Below, piece by piece: positions 11,043 through 22,998 of a stretch of DNA of 64,000 bases. Below the pieces are notes generated by a model. That model ran no database searches and was not told the DNA's origin. It saw nothing but the letters and a program-made list of their open reading frames with translations. The stretch covers positions 186,001 through 250,000 of the forward strand of contig BROI01000027.1 in assembly GCA_027923505.1 (NCBI GenBank), in the 5' to 3' direction. The translations under genes were made by a program, and so were the position numbers. The DNA is from Mayamaea pseudoterrestris (Eukaryota > Bacillariophyta > Bacillariophyceae > Sellaphorales > Sellaphoraceae). Position 1 is the stretch's first letter, and the number at the start of each line of letters is the position of its first letter.

Positions 11043-14000
11043 GGGGGGTTTGAATGTCACAGCATCTGCGGGCTGAGACTGGTGACACGTTGTCACCAAA
11101 TACATTGCCATCCCCTGAGACACCAGCCAAGAATACCATCTTGTAGCGCAGCCTGAACAATGATGTTGGCACCATTCTGGTGTATTTTGGGCACCTACAG
11201 GGTTTGCTGTAGGGGCGTTTGAATGTCACGGCATCTGCGGGCTGAGACTGGTGACAAGTTGTCACCAAATACATTGCCATCCCCTGAGACACCAGCCAAG
11301 GATACCATCTTGTAGCACAGCCTGAATAATGATGTTGGCACCATTCTGTTGCAATTTGGGCACCTACAGGGCCTGCTGTAGGGGGTTTGAATGTCACGGC
11401 ATCTGCGGGCTGAGACTGGTGACAAGTTGTCACCAAATACATTGCCATCCCCTGAGACACCAGCCAAGCCTACCATCTTGTAGCGCAGCCTGAACAATGA
11501 TGTTGGCACCATTCTGGTGTATTTTGGGCACCTACAGGGCTTGCTGTAGGGGCGTTTGAATGTCACGGCATCTGCGGGCTGAGACTGGTGACACGTTGTC
11601 ACCAAATACATTGCCATCCCCTGAGACACCAGCCAAGTAATACAATCTTGTACTGCAGCCTGAACAATGATGTTGGCACCATTCTGGTGTATTTTGGGCA
11701 CCTACAGGGCTTGCTGTAGGGGCGTTTGAATGTCACGGCATCTGCGGGCTGAGACTGGTGACAAGTTGTCACCAAATACATTGCCATCCCCTGAGACACC
11801 AGCCAAGCCTACCATCTTGTAGCGCAGCCTGAACAATGATGTTGGCACCATTCTGGTGTAATTTGGGCACCTACAGGGCTTGCTGTAGGGGGGTTTGAAT
11901 GTCACAGCATCTGCGGGCTGAGACTGGTGACACGTTGTCACCAAATACATTGCCATCCCCTGAGACACCAGCCAAGAATACCATCTTGTAGCGCAGCCTG
12001 AACAATGATGTTGGCACCATTCTGGTGTATTTTGGGCACCTACAGGGTTTGCTGTAGGGGCGTTTGAATGTCACGGCATCTGCGGGCTGAGACTGGTGAC
12101 AAGTTGTCACCAAATACATTGCCATCCCCTGAGACACCAGCCAAGGATACCATCTTGTAGCACAGCCTGAATAATGATGTTGGCACCATTCTGTTGCAAT
12201 TTGGGCACCTACAGGGCCTGCTGTAGGGGGTTTGAATGTCACGGCATCTGCGGGCTGAGACTGGTGACAAGTTGTCACCAAATACATTGCCATCCCCTGA
12301 GACACCAGCCAAGCCTACCATCTTGTAGCGCAGCCTGAACAATGATGTTGGCACCATTCTGGTGTAATTTGGGCACCTACAGGGCTTGCTGTAGGGGCGT
12401 TTGAATGTCACGGCATCTGCGGGCTGAGACTGGTGACAAGTTGTCACCAAATACATTGCCATCCCCTGATACACCAGCCAAGCCTACCATCTTGTAGCGC
12501 AGCCTGAACAATGATGTTGGCACCATTCTGGTGCAATTTGGGCACCTACAGGGCTTGCTGTAGGGGGGTTTGAATGTCACGTCATCTGCGGGCTGAGACT
12601 GGTGACAAGTTGTCACCAAATACATTTCCATCCCCTGAGACACCAGCCAAGAATACCATCTTGTTGCGCAGCCTCAACAATGATGTTGGCACCAAACTGG
12701 TGTAATTTGGGCACCTACCGGGCTTGCTGTAGGGGCGTTTGAATGTCACGGCATCTGCGGGCTGAGACTGGTGACACGTTGTCACCAAATACATTGCCAT
12801 CCCCTGAGACACCAGCCAAGCCTACCATCTTGTAGCGCAGCCTGAACAATGATGTTGGCACCATTCTGGTGTATTTTGGGCACCTACAGGGCTTGCTGTA
12901 GGGGCGTTTGAATGTCACGGCATCTGCAGGCTGAGACTGGTGACAAGTTGTCACCAAATACATTGCCATCCCCTGAGACACCAGCCAAGCCTGCCATCTT
13001 GTAGCGCAGCCTGAACAATGATGTTGGCACCATTCTGGTGCAATTTGGGCACCTACAGGGCTTGCTGTAGGGGGGTTTGAATGTCACGGCATCTGCGGGC
13101 TGAGACTGGTGACAAGTTGTCACCAAATACATTGCCATCCCCTGAGACACCAGCCAAGAATACCATCTTGTAGCGCAGCCTGAACAATGATGTTGGCACC
13201 ATTCTGGTGTAATTTGGGCACCTACAGGGCTTGCTGTAGGGGCGTTTGAATGTCACGGCATCTGCGGGCTGAGACTGGTGACAAGTTGTCACCAAATACA
13301 TTGCCATCCCCTGAGACACCAGCCAAGGATACCATCTTGTAGCACAGCCTGAATAATGATGTGGGGGTTTGAATGTCACAGCATCTGCGGGCTGAGACTG
13401 GTGACACGTTGTCACCAAATACATTGCCATCCCCTGAGACACCAGCCAAGAATACCATCTTGTAGCGCAGCCTGAACAATGATGTTGGCACCATTCTGGT
13501 GTATTTTGGGCACCTACAGGGTTTGCTGTAGGGGCGTTTGAATGTCACGGCATCTGCGGGCTGAGACTGGTGACAAGTTGTCACCAAATACATTGCCATC
13601 CCCTGAGACACCAGCCAAGGATACCATCTTGTAGCACAGCCTGAATAATGATGTTGGCACCATTCTGTTGCAATTTGGGCACCTACAGGGCCTGCTGTAG
13701 GGGGTTTGAATGTCACGGCATCTGCGGGCTGAGACTGGTGACAAGTTGTCACCAAATACATTGCCATCCCCTGAGACACCAGCCAAGCCTACCATCTTGT
13801 AGCGCAGCCTGAACAATGATGTTGGCACCATTCTGGTGTATTTTGGGCACCTACAGGGCTTGCTGTAGGGGCGTTTGAATGTCACGGCATCTGCGGGCTG
13901 AGACTGGTGACACGTTGTCACCAAATACATTGCCATCCCCTGAGACACCAGCCAAGTAATACAATCTTGTACTGCAGCCTGAACAATGATGTTGGCACCA

Positions 14001-15680
14001 TTCTGGTGTATTTTGGGCACCTACAGGGCTTGCTGTAGGGGCGTTTGAATGTCACGGCATCTGCGGGCTGAGACTGGTGACAAGTTGTCACCAAATACAT
14101 TGCCATCCCCTGAGACACCAGCCAAGCCTACCATCTTGTAGCGCAGCCTGAACAATGATGTTGGCACCATTCTGGTGTAATTTGGGCACCTACAGGGCTT
14201 GCTGTAGGGGGGTTTGAATGTCACAGCATCTGCGGGCTGAGACTGGTGACACGTTGTCACCAAATACATTGCCATCCCCTGAGACACCAGCCAAGAATAC
14301 CATCTTGTAGCGCAGCCTGAACAATGATGTTGGCACCATTCTGGTGTATTTTGGGCACCTACAGGGTTTGCTGTAGGGGCGTTTGAATGTCACGGCATCT
14401 GCGGGCTGAGACTGGTGACAAGTTGTCACCAAATACATTGCCATCCCCTGAGACACCAGCCAAGGATACCATCTTGTAGCACAGCCTGAATAATGATGTT
14501 GGCACCATTCTGTTGCAATTTGGGCACCTACAGGGCCTGCTGTAGGGGGTTTGAATGTCACGGCATCTGCGGGCTGAGACTGGTGACAAGTTGTCACCAA
14601 ATACATTGCCATCCCCTGAGACACCAGCCAAGCCTACCATCTTGTAGCGCAGCCTGAACAATGATGTTGGCACCATTCTGGTGTAATTTGGGCACCTACA
14701 GGGCTTGCTGTAGGGGCGTTTGAATGTCACGGCATCTGCGGGCTGAGACTGGTGACAAGTTGTCACCAAATACATTGCCATCCCCTGATACACCAGCCAA
14801 GCCTACCATCTTGTAGCGCAGCCTGAACAATGATGTTGGCACCATTCTGGTGCAATTTGGGCACCTACAGGGCTTGCTGTAGGGGGGTTTGAATGTCACG
14901 TCATCTGCGGGCTGAGACTGGTGACAAGTTGTCACCAAATACATTTCCATCCCCTGAGACACCAGCCAAGAATACCATCTTGTTGCGCAGCCTCAACAAT
15001 GATGTTGGCACCAAACTGGTGTAATTTGGGCACCTACCGGGCTTGCTGTAGGGGCGTTTGAATGTCACGGCATCTGCGGGCTGAGACTGGTGACACGTTG
15101 TCACCAAATACATTGCCATCCCCTGAGACACCAGCCAAGCCTACCATCTTGTAGCGCAGCCTGAACAATGATGTTGGCACCATTCTGGTGTATTTTGGGC
15201 ACCTACAGGGCTTGCTGTAGGGGCGTTTGAATGTCACGGCATCTGCAGGCTGAGACTGGTGACAAGTTGTCACCAAATACATTGCCATCCCCTGAGACAC
15301 CAGCCAAGCCTGCCATCTTGTAGCGCAGCCTGAACAATGATGTTGGCACCATTCTGGTGCAATTTGGGCACCTACAGGGCTTGCTGTAGGGGGGTTTGAA
15401 TGTCACGGCATCTGCGGGCTGAGACTGGTGACAAGTTGTCACCAAATACATTGCCATCCCCTGAGACACCAGCCAAGAATACCATCTTGTAGCGCAGCCT
15501 GAACAATGATGTTGGCACCATTCTGGTGTAATTTGGGCACCTACAGGGCTTGCTGTAGGGGCGTTTGAATGTCACGGCATCTGCGGGCTGAGACTGGTGA
15601 CAAGTTGTCACCAAATACATTGCCATCCCCTGAGACACCAGCCAAGGATACCATCTTGTAGCACAGCCTGAATAATGATG
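11043..15680. repeat. Higher-order duplication of 2,319 bp inside the satellite
   Basis: The blocks 11,043-13,361 and 13,362-15,680 are direct tandem copies. Frames at 11,195, 11,599, 11,702, 12,377, 12,582, 12,715 and 12,884 recur with identical translations exactly 2,319 bp later. The junction at 13,361/13,362 cuts a monomer short, joining AATGATGT directly to GGGGGTTTGAATG. The duplication therefore joined out-of-register monomers (2,319 is not a multiple of 169) and is recent. Confidence 0.85.
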
Positions 15681-18554
15681 TTGGCACCATTCTGTTGCAA
15701 TTTGGGCACCTACAGGGCTTGCTGTAGGGGGTTTGAATGTCACGGCATCTGCGGGCTGAGACTGGTGACAAGTTGTCACCAAATACATTGCCATCCCCTG
15801 AGACACCAGCCAAGCCTACCATCTTGTAGCGCAGCCTGAATAATGATGTTGGCACCATTCTGGTGTAATTTGGGCACCTACAGGGCTTGCTGTAGGGGCG
15901 TTTGAATGTCACGGCATCTGCGGGCTGAGACTGGTGACAAGTTGTCACCAAATACATTGCCATCCCCTGAGACACCAGCCAAGCCTACCATCTTGTAGCG
16001 CAGCCTGAACAATGATGTTGGCACCATTCTGGTGCAATTTGGGCACCTACAGGTCTTGCTGTAGGGGTGTTTGAATGTCACGGCATCTGCGGGCTGAGAC
16101 AGGTGACAAGTTGTCACCAAATACATTGCCATCCCCTGAGACACCAGCCAAGCTTACCATCTTGTAGCGCAGCCTGAAAATGATGTTGTCACCATTTCTG
16201 GTGTGATTTGGGCACCTACAGGGCTTGCTGTAGGGGCGTTTGAATGTCACGGCATCTGCGGGCTGAGACTGGTGACACGTTGTCACCAAATACATTTTCA
16301 TCCCCTGAGACACCAGCCAAGTAATACAATCTTGTAGCGCAGCCTCAACAATGATGTTGGCACCATTCTGGTGTATTTTGGGCACCTACAGGGCTTGCTG
16401 TAGGGGTGTTTGAATGTCACGGCATCTGCAGGCTGAGACTGGTGACAAGTTGTCACCAAATACATTGCCATCCCCTGAGACACCAGCCAAGCCTACCATC
16501 TTGTAGCGCAGCCTGAATAATGATGTTGGCACCATTCTGGTGCAATTTGGGCACCTACAGGGCTTGCTGTAGGGGCGTTTGAATGTCACGGCATCTGCGG
16601 GCTGAGACTGGTGACAAGTTGTCACCAAATACATTGCCATCCCCTGAGACACCAGCCAAGCCTACCATCTTGTAGCGCAGCCTGAACAATGATGTTGGCA
16701 CCATTCTGGTGTATTTTGGGCACCTACAGGGCTTGCTGTAGGGGCGTTTGAATGTCACGGCATCTGCGGGCTGAGACTGGTGACAAGTTGTCACCAAATA
16801 CATTGCCATCCCCTGAGACACCAGCCAAGCCTACCATCTTGTAGCGCAGCCTGAATAATGATGTTGGCACCATTCTGGTGTATTTTGGGCACCTACAGGG
16901 CTTGCTGTAGGGGCGTTTGAATGTCACGGCATCTGCGGGCTGAGACTGGTGACAAGTTGTCACCAAATACATTGCCATCCCCTGAGACACCAGCCAAGCC
17001 TACCATCCTGTAGCGCAACCTCAACACTGATGTTGGCACCATTCTGGTGTATTTTGGGCACCTACCGGGTTAGCTGTAGGGGCGTTTGAATGTCATGGCA
17101 TCTGCAGGCTGAGACTGGTGACAAGTTGTCACCAAATACATTGCCATCCCCTGAGACACCAGCCAGGCATACCATCTTGTAGCGCAGACGGATTAATGAT
17201 GTTGGCACCATTCTGGTGTAATTTGGGCACCTACAGGGCCTGCTGTAGGTGTGTTTGAATGTCATGACATCTGCGGGCTGAGACTGGTGACAAGTTGTCA
17301 CCAAATACATTGCCATCCCCTGAGACACCAACCAAGCCTACCATCCTGTAGCGCAGCCTGAATAATGATGTTGGCACCATTCTGGTGTATTTTGGGTACC
17401 TACAGGGCTTGCTGTAGGGGCGTTTGAATGTCACGGCATCTGCGGGCTGAGACTGGTGACAAGTTGTCACCAAATACATTGCCATCCCCTGAGACACCAG
17501 CCAAGCCTACCATCTTGTAGCGCAGCCTGAATAATGATGTTGGCACCATTCTGGTGTAATTTGGGCACCTACAGGGCTTGCTGTAGGGGGGTTGAATGTC
17601 ACGGCATCTGCGGGCTGAGACTGGTGACAAGTTGTCACCAAATACATTGCCATCCCCTGAGACACCAGCCAAGCTTACCATGTTGTGTCACAGCCGGAAT
17701 ATTGATGTTGGCACCAATCTGGTGTATTTTGGGCACCTACCGGGCTTGCTGTAGGGGCAATTGGATGTCACGGCATCTGCGGGCTGAGACTGGTGACAAG
17801 TTGTCACCAAATACATTACCATCCCCTGAGACACCAGCCAAGCTTACCATCTTGTAGCGCAGCCTGAATAATGATGTTGGCACCCTTCTAGTGTAATTTG
17901 GGCACCTACAGGGCTTGCTGTAGAGGCGTTTGAATCTCATGGCATCTGCGGGCTGAGACTGGTGACACGTTGTCACCAAATACACTGCCATCCCCTGATA
18001 CACCAGCCAAGCCTACCATCTTGTAGCGCAGCCTGAACAATGATGTTGGCACCATTCTGGTGCAATTTGGGCACCTACAGGGCTTGCTGTAGGGGGGTTT
18101 GAATGTCACGGCATCTGCGGGCTGAGACTGGTGACAAGTTGTCACCAAATACATTGCCATCCCCTGAGACACCAGCCAAGCCTACCATCTTGTAGCGCAG
18201 CCTGAATAATGATGTTGGCACCATTCTGGTGTAATTTGGGCACCTACAGGGCTTGCTGTAGGGGCGTTTGAATGTCACGGCATCTGTGGGCTGAGACTGG
18301 TGACAAGTTGTCACCAAATACATTGCCATCCCCTGAGACACCAGCCAAGCCTACAATCTTGTAGCGCAGCCTCACCAATAATGTTGGCACCATACTGGTG
18401 TATTTTGGGCACCTACAGGGCTTGTTGTAGGGGCGTTTGAATGTCATGGCATCTGCGGGCTGAGACTGGTGACAAGTTGTCACCAAATACAATGCCATCC
18501 CCTGAGACACCAGCCAACAATGATGTCGGCACCATACTGGTGTATTTTGGGCAC

Positions 18555-20240
18555 CTACAGGGCTTGTTGTAGGGGCGTTTGAATGTCATGGCATCTGCGG
18601 GCTGAGACTGGTGACAAGTTGTCACCAAATACATTGCCATCCCCTGAGACACCAGCCAAGCCTACCATCTTGTAGCGCAGCCTGAACAATGATGTTGGCA
18701 CCATTCTGGTGCAATTTGGGCACCTACAGGGTTTGCTGTAGGGGCGTTTGAATGTCCTGGCATCTGCGGGCTGAGACTGGTGACAAGTTGTCACCAAATA
18801 CATTGCCATCCACTGAGACACCAGCCAAGCCTACCATCTTGTAGCGCAGCCTCAACAATGATGTTGGCGCCATTCTGTTGCAATTTGGGCACCTACCGGG
18901 TTTGCTGTAGGGGCGTTTGAATGTCACGGCATCTGCGGGCTGAGACTGGTGACACGTTGTCACCAAATACATTTTCATCCCCTGAGACACCAGCCAAGCC
19001 TACAATCTTGTTGCGCAGCCTCCCCAATGATGTTGGCACCATACTGGTGTATTTTGGGCACCTACAGGGCTTGTTGTAGGGGCGTTTGAATGTCATGGCA
19101 TCTGCGGGCTGAGACTGGTGACAAGTTGTCACCAAATACATTGCCATCCCCTGAGACGCCAGCCAAGAATACAATCTTTTAGCGCAGCCTGAACAATGAT
19201 GTTGGCACCATACTGGTGTATTTTGGGCACCTACAGGGCTTGTTGTAGGGGCGTTTGAATGTCATGGCATCTGCGGGCTGAGACTGGTGACAAGTTGTCA
19301 CCAAATACATTGCCATCCCCTGAGACACCAGCCAAGCCTACCATCTTGTAGCGCAGCCTGAGCAATGATGTTGGCACCATTCTGGTGCAATTTGGGCACC
19401 TACAGGGTTTGCTGTAGGGGCGTTTGAATGTCCTGGCATCTGCGGGCTGAGACTGGTGACAAGTTGTCACCAAATACATTGCCATCCACTGAGACACCAG
19501 CCAAGCCTACCATCTTGTAGCGCAGCCTCAACAATGATGTTGGCGCCATTCTGTTGCAATTTGGGCACCTACCGGGTTTGCTGTAGGGGCGTTTGAATGT
19601 CACGGCATCTGCGGGCTGAGACTGGTGACACGTTGTCACCAAATACATTTTCATCCCCTGAGACACCAGCCAAGCCTACAATCTTGTTGCGCAGCCTCCC
19701 CAATGATGTTGGCACCATACTGGTGTATTTTGGGCACCTACAGGGCTTGTTGTAGGGGCTTTTGAATGTCATGGCATCTGCGGGCTGAGACTGGTGACAA
19801 GTTGTCACCAAATACATTGCCATCCCCTGAGACACCAGCCAAGAATACAATCTTGTAGCGCAGCCTGAACAATGATGTTGGCACCATACTGGTGTATTTT
19901 GGGCACCTACAGGGCTTGTTGTAGGGGCGTTTGAATGTCATGGCATCTGCGGGCTGAGACTGGTGACAAGTTGTCACCAAATACATTGCCATCCCCTGAG
20001 ACACCAGCCAAGCCTACCATCTTGTAGCGCAGCCTGAGCAATGATGTTGGCACCATTCTGGTGCAATTTGGGCACCTACAGGGTTTGCTGTAGGGGCGTT
20101 TGAATGTCCTGGCATCTGCGGGCTGAGACTGGTGACAAGTTGTCACCAAATACATTGCCATCCCCTGAGACACCAGCCAAGCCTACCATCTTGTAGCGCA
20201 GCCTGAACAATGATGTTGGCACCATTCTGGTGTATTTTGG
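18555..20240. repeat. Four-monomer (676-bp) higher-order repeat
   Basis: Monomers starting at 18,555, 18,724 and 18,893 recur at 19,231, 19,400 and 19,569, and the first again at 19,907, each 676 bp (4 x 169) apart. They share diagnostic variants such as TGTCCTGGCATC, GTTGGCGCCATTCTGTTGC and CATACTGGTG. This is a second, register-preserving expansion independent of the 2,319-bp one. Confidence 0.75.
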
Positions 20241-22560
20241 GAACCTACAGGGTTTGCTGTAGGGGCGTTTGAATGTCACGGCATCTGCGGGCTGAGACTG
20301 GTGACACGTTGTCACCAAATACATTTTCATCCCCTGAGACACCAGCCAAGTAATACAATCTTGTAGTGCAGCCTGAACAATGATGTTGACACCATTCTGG
20401 TGTATTTTGGGCACCTACAGGGTTTGCTGTAGGGGCGTTTGAATGTCACGGCATCTGCAGGCTGAGACTGGTGACAAGTTGTCACCAAATACATTGCCAT
20501 CCCCTTATACACCAGCCAAGCCTACCATCTTATAGCGCAGCCTGAACAATGACGTTGGCACCATTCTGGTGCAATTTGGGCACCTAGAGGGCTTGCTGTA
20601 GGGGGGTTTGAATGTCAGGTCATCTGCGGGCTGAGACTGGTGACAAGTTGTCACCAAATACATTGCCATCCCCTGAGACACCAGCCAAGCCTACCATCCT
20701 GTAGCGCAGCCTGAATAATGATGTTGGCACCATTCTGGTGTGATTTGGGTGTCTACATGGCATGTAATATGGGCGTTTGAATGTCACGGCATCTGCGGGC
20801 TGAGACTGGTGACAAGTTGTCACCAAATACATTGCCATCCCCTGAGACACCAGCCAAGCTTACCATCTTGTAGCGCAGGCTGAGTAATGATGTTGGCACC
20901 ATTCTGGTGTAAATTGGGCACCTACAGGGCTTGCTGTAGGGGCGTTTGAATGACACGGCGTCTGCGGGCTGAGACTGGTGACAAGTTGTCACCAAATACA
21001 TTGCCATCCCCTGAGACACTATGCAAGCCTACCATCTTGTAGCGCAGCCTGAATATTGATGTTGGCACCATTCTAGTGTAATTTGGGCACCTACAGGGCT
21101 TGCTGTAGGGGCGTTTGAATGTCACGGCATCTGCGGGCTGAGACTGGTGACAAGTTGTCACCAAATACATTGCCATCCCCTGAGACACCAGCCAAGCTTT
21201 CCATCTTGTAGAGCAGCCGGAATAATGATGTTGGCACCATTCTGGTGTAATTTGGGCACCTACAGGGCTTGCTGTAGGTGCGTTTGAATGTCACGGCATC
21301 TGCGGGCTGAGACTGGTGACAAGTTGTCACCAAATACATTACCATCCCCTGAGACACCAGCCAAGCCTATCATCTTGTAGCGTAGCCTGAATTATGATGT
21401 TGGCACCATTCTGGTTAATTTTGGGCACCTACAGGGCTTGCTGTAGGGGCGTTTGAATGTCACAGCATCTGCGGGCTGAGACTGGTGACAAGTTGTCACC
21501 AAATACATTGCCATCCCCTGAGACACCAGCCAAGCCTACCATCTAGTAGCGCAGCCTGAACAATGATATTGGCACCATTCTGGTGTAATTTGGGCACCTA
21601 CAGGGCTTGCTGTAGGGGGGTTTGAATGTCACAGCATCTGCGGGCTGAGACTGGTGACAAGTTGTCACCAAATACATTGCCATCCCCTTAGACACCAGCC
21701 AAGCTTACCATCTTGTAGCGCAGACGGATTAATGATGTTGGCACCATTCTTGTGTAATTTGGGCACCTACCGGGCTTGCTGTAGAGGCAATTAAATGTCA
21801 CGGCATCTGTGGGCTAAGACTGGTGACAAGTTCTCACCAGTCACATTGCAGTCTACTTGGGCACCCAACAGGTATACCACCTTGTAGACCAAATGGATTT
21901 ATGATGTTGGTACCATTCTGGTGTGAAATGGGTGTGTACATGGCATTTTATATGGGCAATTGAATGTCGAGGCATCTGTGGGGTGAGATTGGTGACAACT
22001 TGTCACCAATCACATTGCAGTCTACTGAGACACCAGCCAGGCATACCATCTTGTAGCGCAGACTGAACAATGATGTTGGCACCATTCTTGTGAAATTTAA
22101 GCACCTATCGGGCTTGCTGTAGGGGGGTTAGAATGTTACGGCATCTGCGGGCTGAGACTGGTGACAAGTTGTCACCAAATACATTGCCATCCCCTGAGAC
22201 ACCAGCCAAGCCTACCATCCTGTAGCGCAGCCTGAAGCATAATGCTGGCACCATTCTGGTGTGAATTGGGTGTATACATGGCATGATATATGGGCAATTG
22301 ATTGTCACGGCATCTGCAGGCTGAGACTGGTGACAACTTGTCACCAATCACATTGCAGTCTGCTGAGACACCAGCCAGGCATACCATTTTATAGCGCAGA
22401 CTGTATAATGATGTTGGCACCATGCTGGTGTGATTTATACATGGCTTGTTATAAGGCATGGCAGCTGCTGGCTGAGACTGGTGACAAGTTATCACCAATC
22501 ACATTGCAGTCATTGAGACACCAACCAGTCGCATATTCTTGTAGCGCACCTGTAAGTGTG

Positions 22561-22998
22561 ATGATTCAAAGCCCCCATTTGTATACTCAATCACACTTTT
22601 TGTGTGTCTTGTTGGATGATAGACGATGCACATTTTTCCACAAGTTTAGCGCAAAGGTTGCTTTTATACACTTGCATCATCAAACACCATCATTAATTTT
22701 ATATGCATCTACATTCAATACAAACTGTCATCCAAAGAGTATTTTACTCAAACACCACCATGTCCATACACCAGGCCCCCTGGAGAGAATAACGACGAAT
22801 GGTGATCAAAGCAAAAGGCGTCGGTAGATTATGTCGCACTAAGTCCCGGTACGAGCTTCATGTACCACGATCCGTTGATTTCGCGCGTGTCGGCGATAAA
22901 AGCGTTCGACGACACAATCCTTTGATACATCGTTGAACTTTAATCTGACCTTCAATTCGACTCTCAAGCTGCGGTCGTAGAGAAGACGAAGCAATAGC
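22561..22998. other. Spacer between satellite and TPR gene
   Basis: The last satellite traces end near 22,560. The following 440 bp contain AT-rich, CA-rich sequence without satellite similarity. The interval just before the TPR start presumably holds that gene's promoter. No TGACGT core was seen. Confidence 0.5.

Larger units (their letters stand above)
7958..22560. repeat. 169-bp satellite array, about 86 tandem copies
   Basis: Near-identical units repeat every 169 bp (for example CTGAGACACCAGCCAAGCCT, TGTAGCGCAGCCTGAAC, GATGTTGGCACCATTCTGG). The core (about 8,200-21,700) is homogenised. Both ends (7,958-8,170 and 21,830-22,560) hold a diverged subtype containing CACATTGCAGTCTACTGAGA and GTACATGGCAT. 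Every unit has three inverted repeats; in the unit at 16,530 they are CACCATTCTGGTG (16,530-16,542), CCTACAGGGCTTGCTGTAGG (16,554-16,573) and TGGTGACAAGTTGTCACCA (16,609-16,627). Overlapping minus-strand frames of 88-185 codons are repeat artefacts. The length is close to a nucleosome repeat, as in many heterochromatic satellites. Confidence 0.95.

Noticed and set aside
8076-21357. Dozens of overlapping minus-strand ORFs of 61-185 codons
   Set aside because: They follow the 169-bp period, the same DNA is read in several frames (169 is not divisible by three), and no start, domain or codon bias supports translation. They are a consequence of stop-poor satellite sequence.
22261-22827. 188-codon ORF at the right end of the satellite
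   Set aside because: Half of it is diverged satellite; the remainder has low-complexity His/Ser content and no domain.
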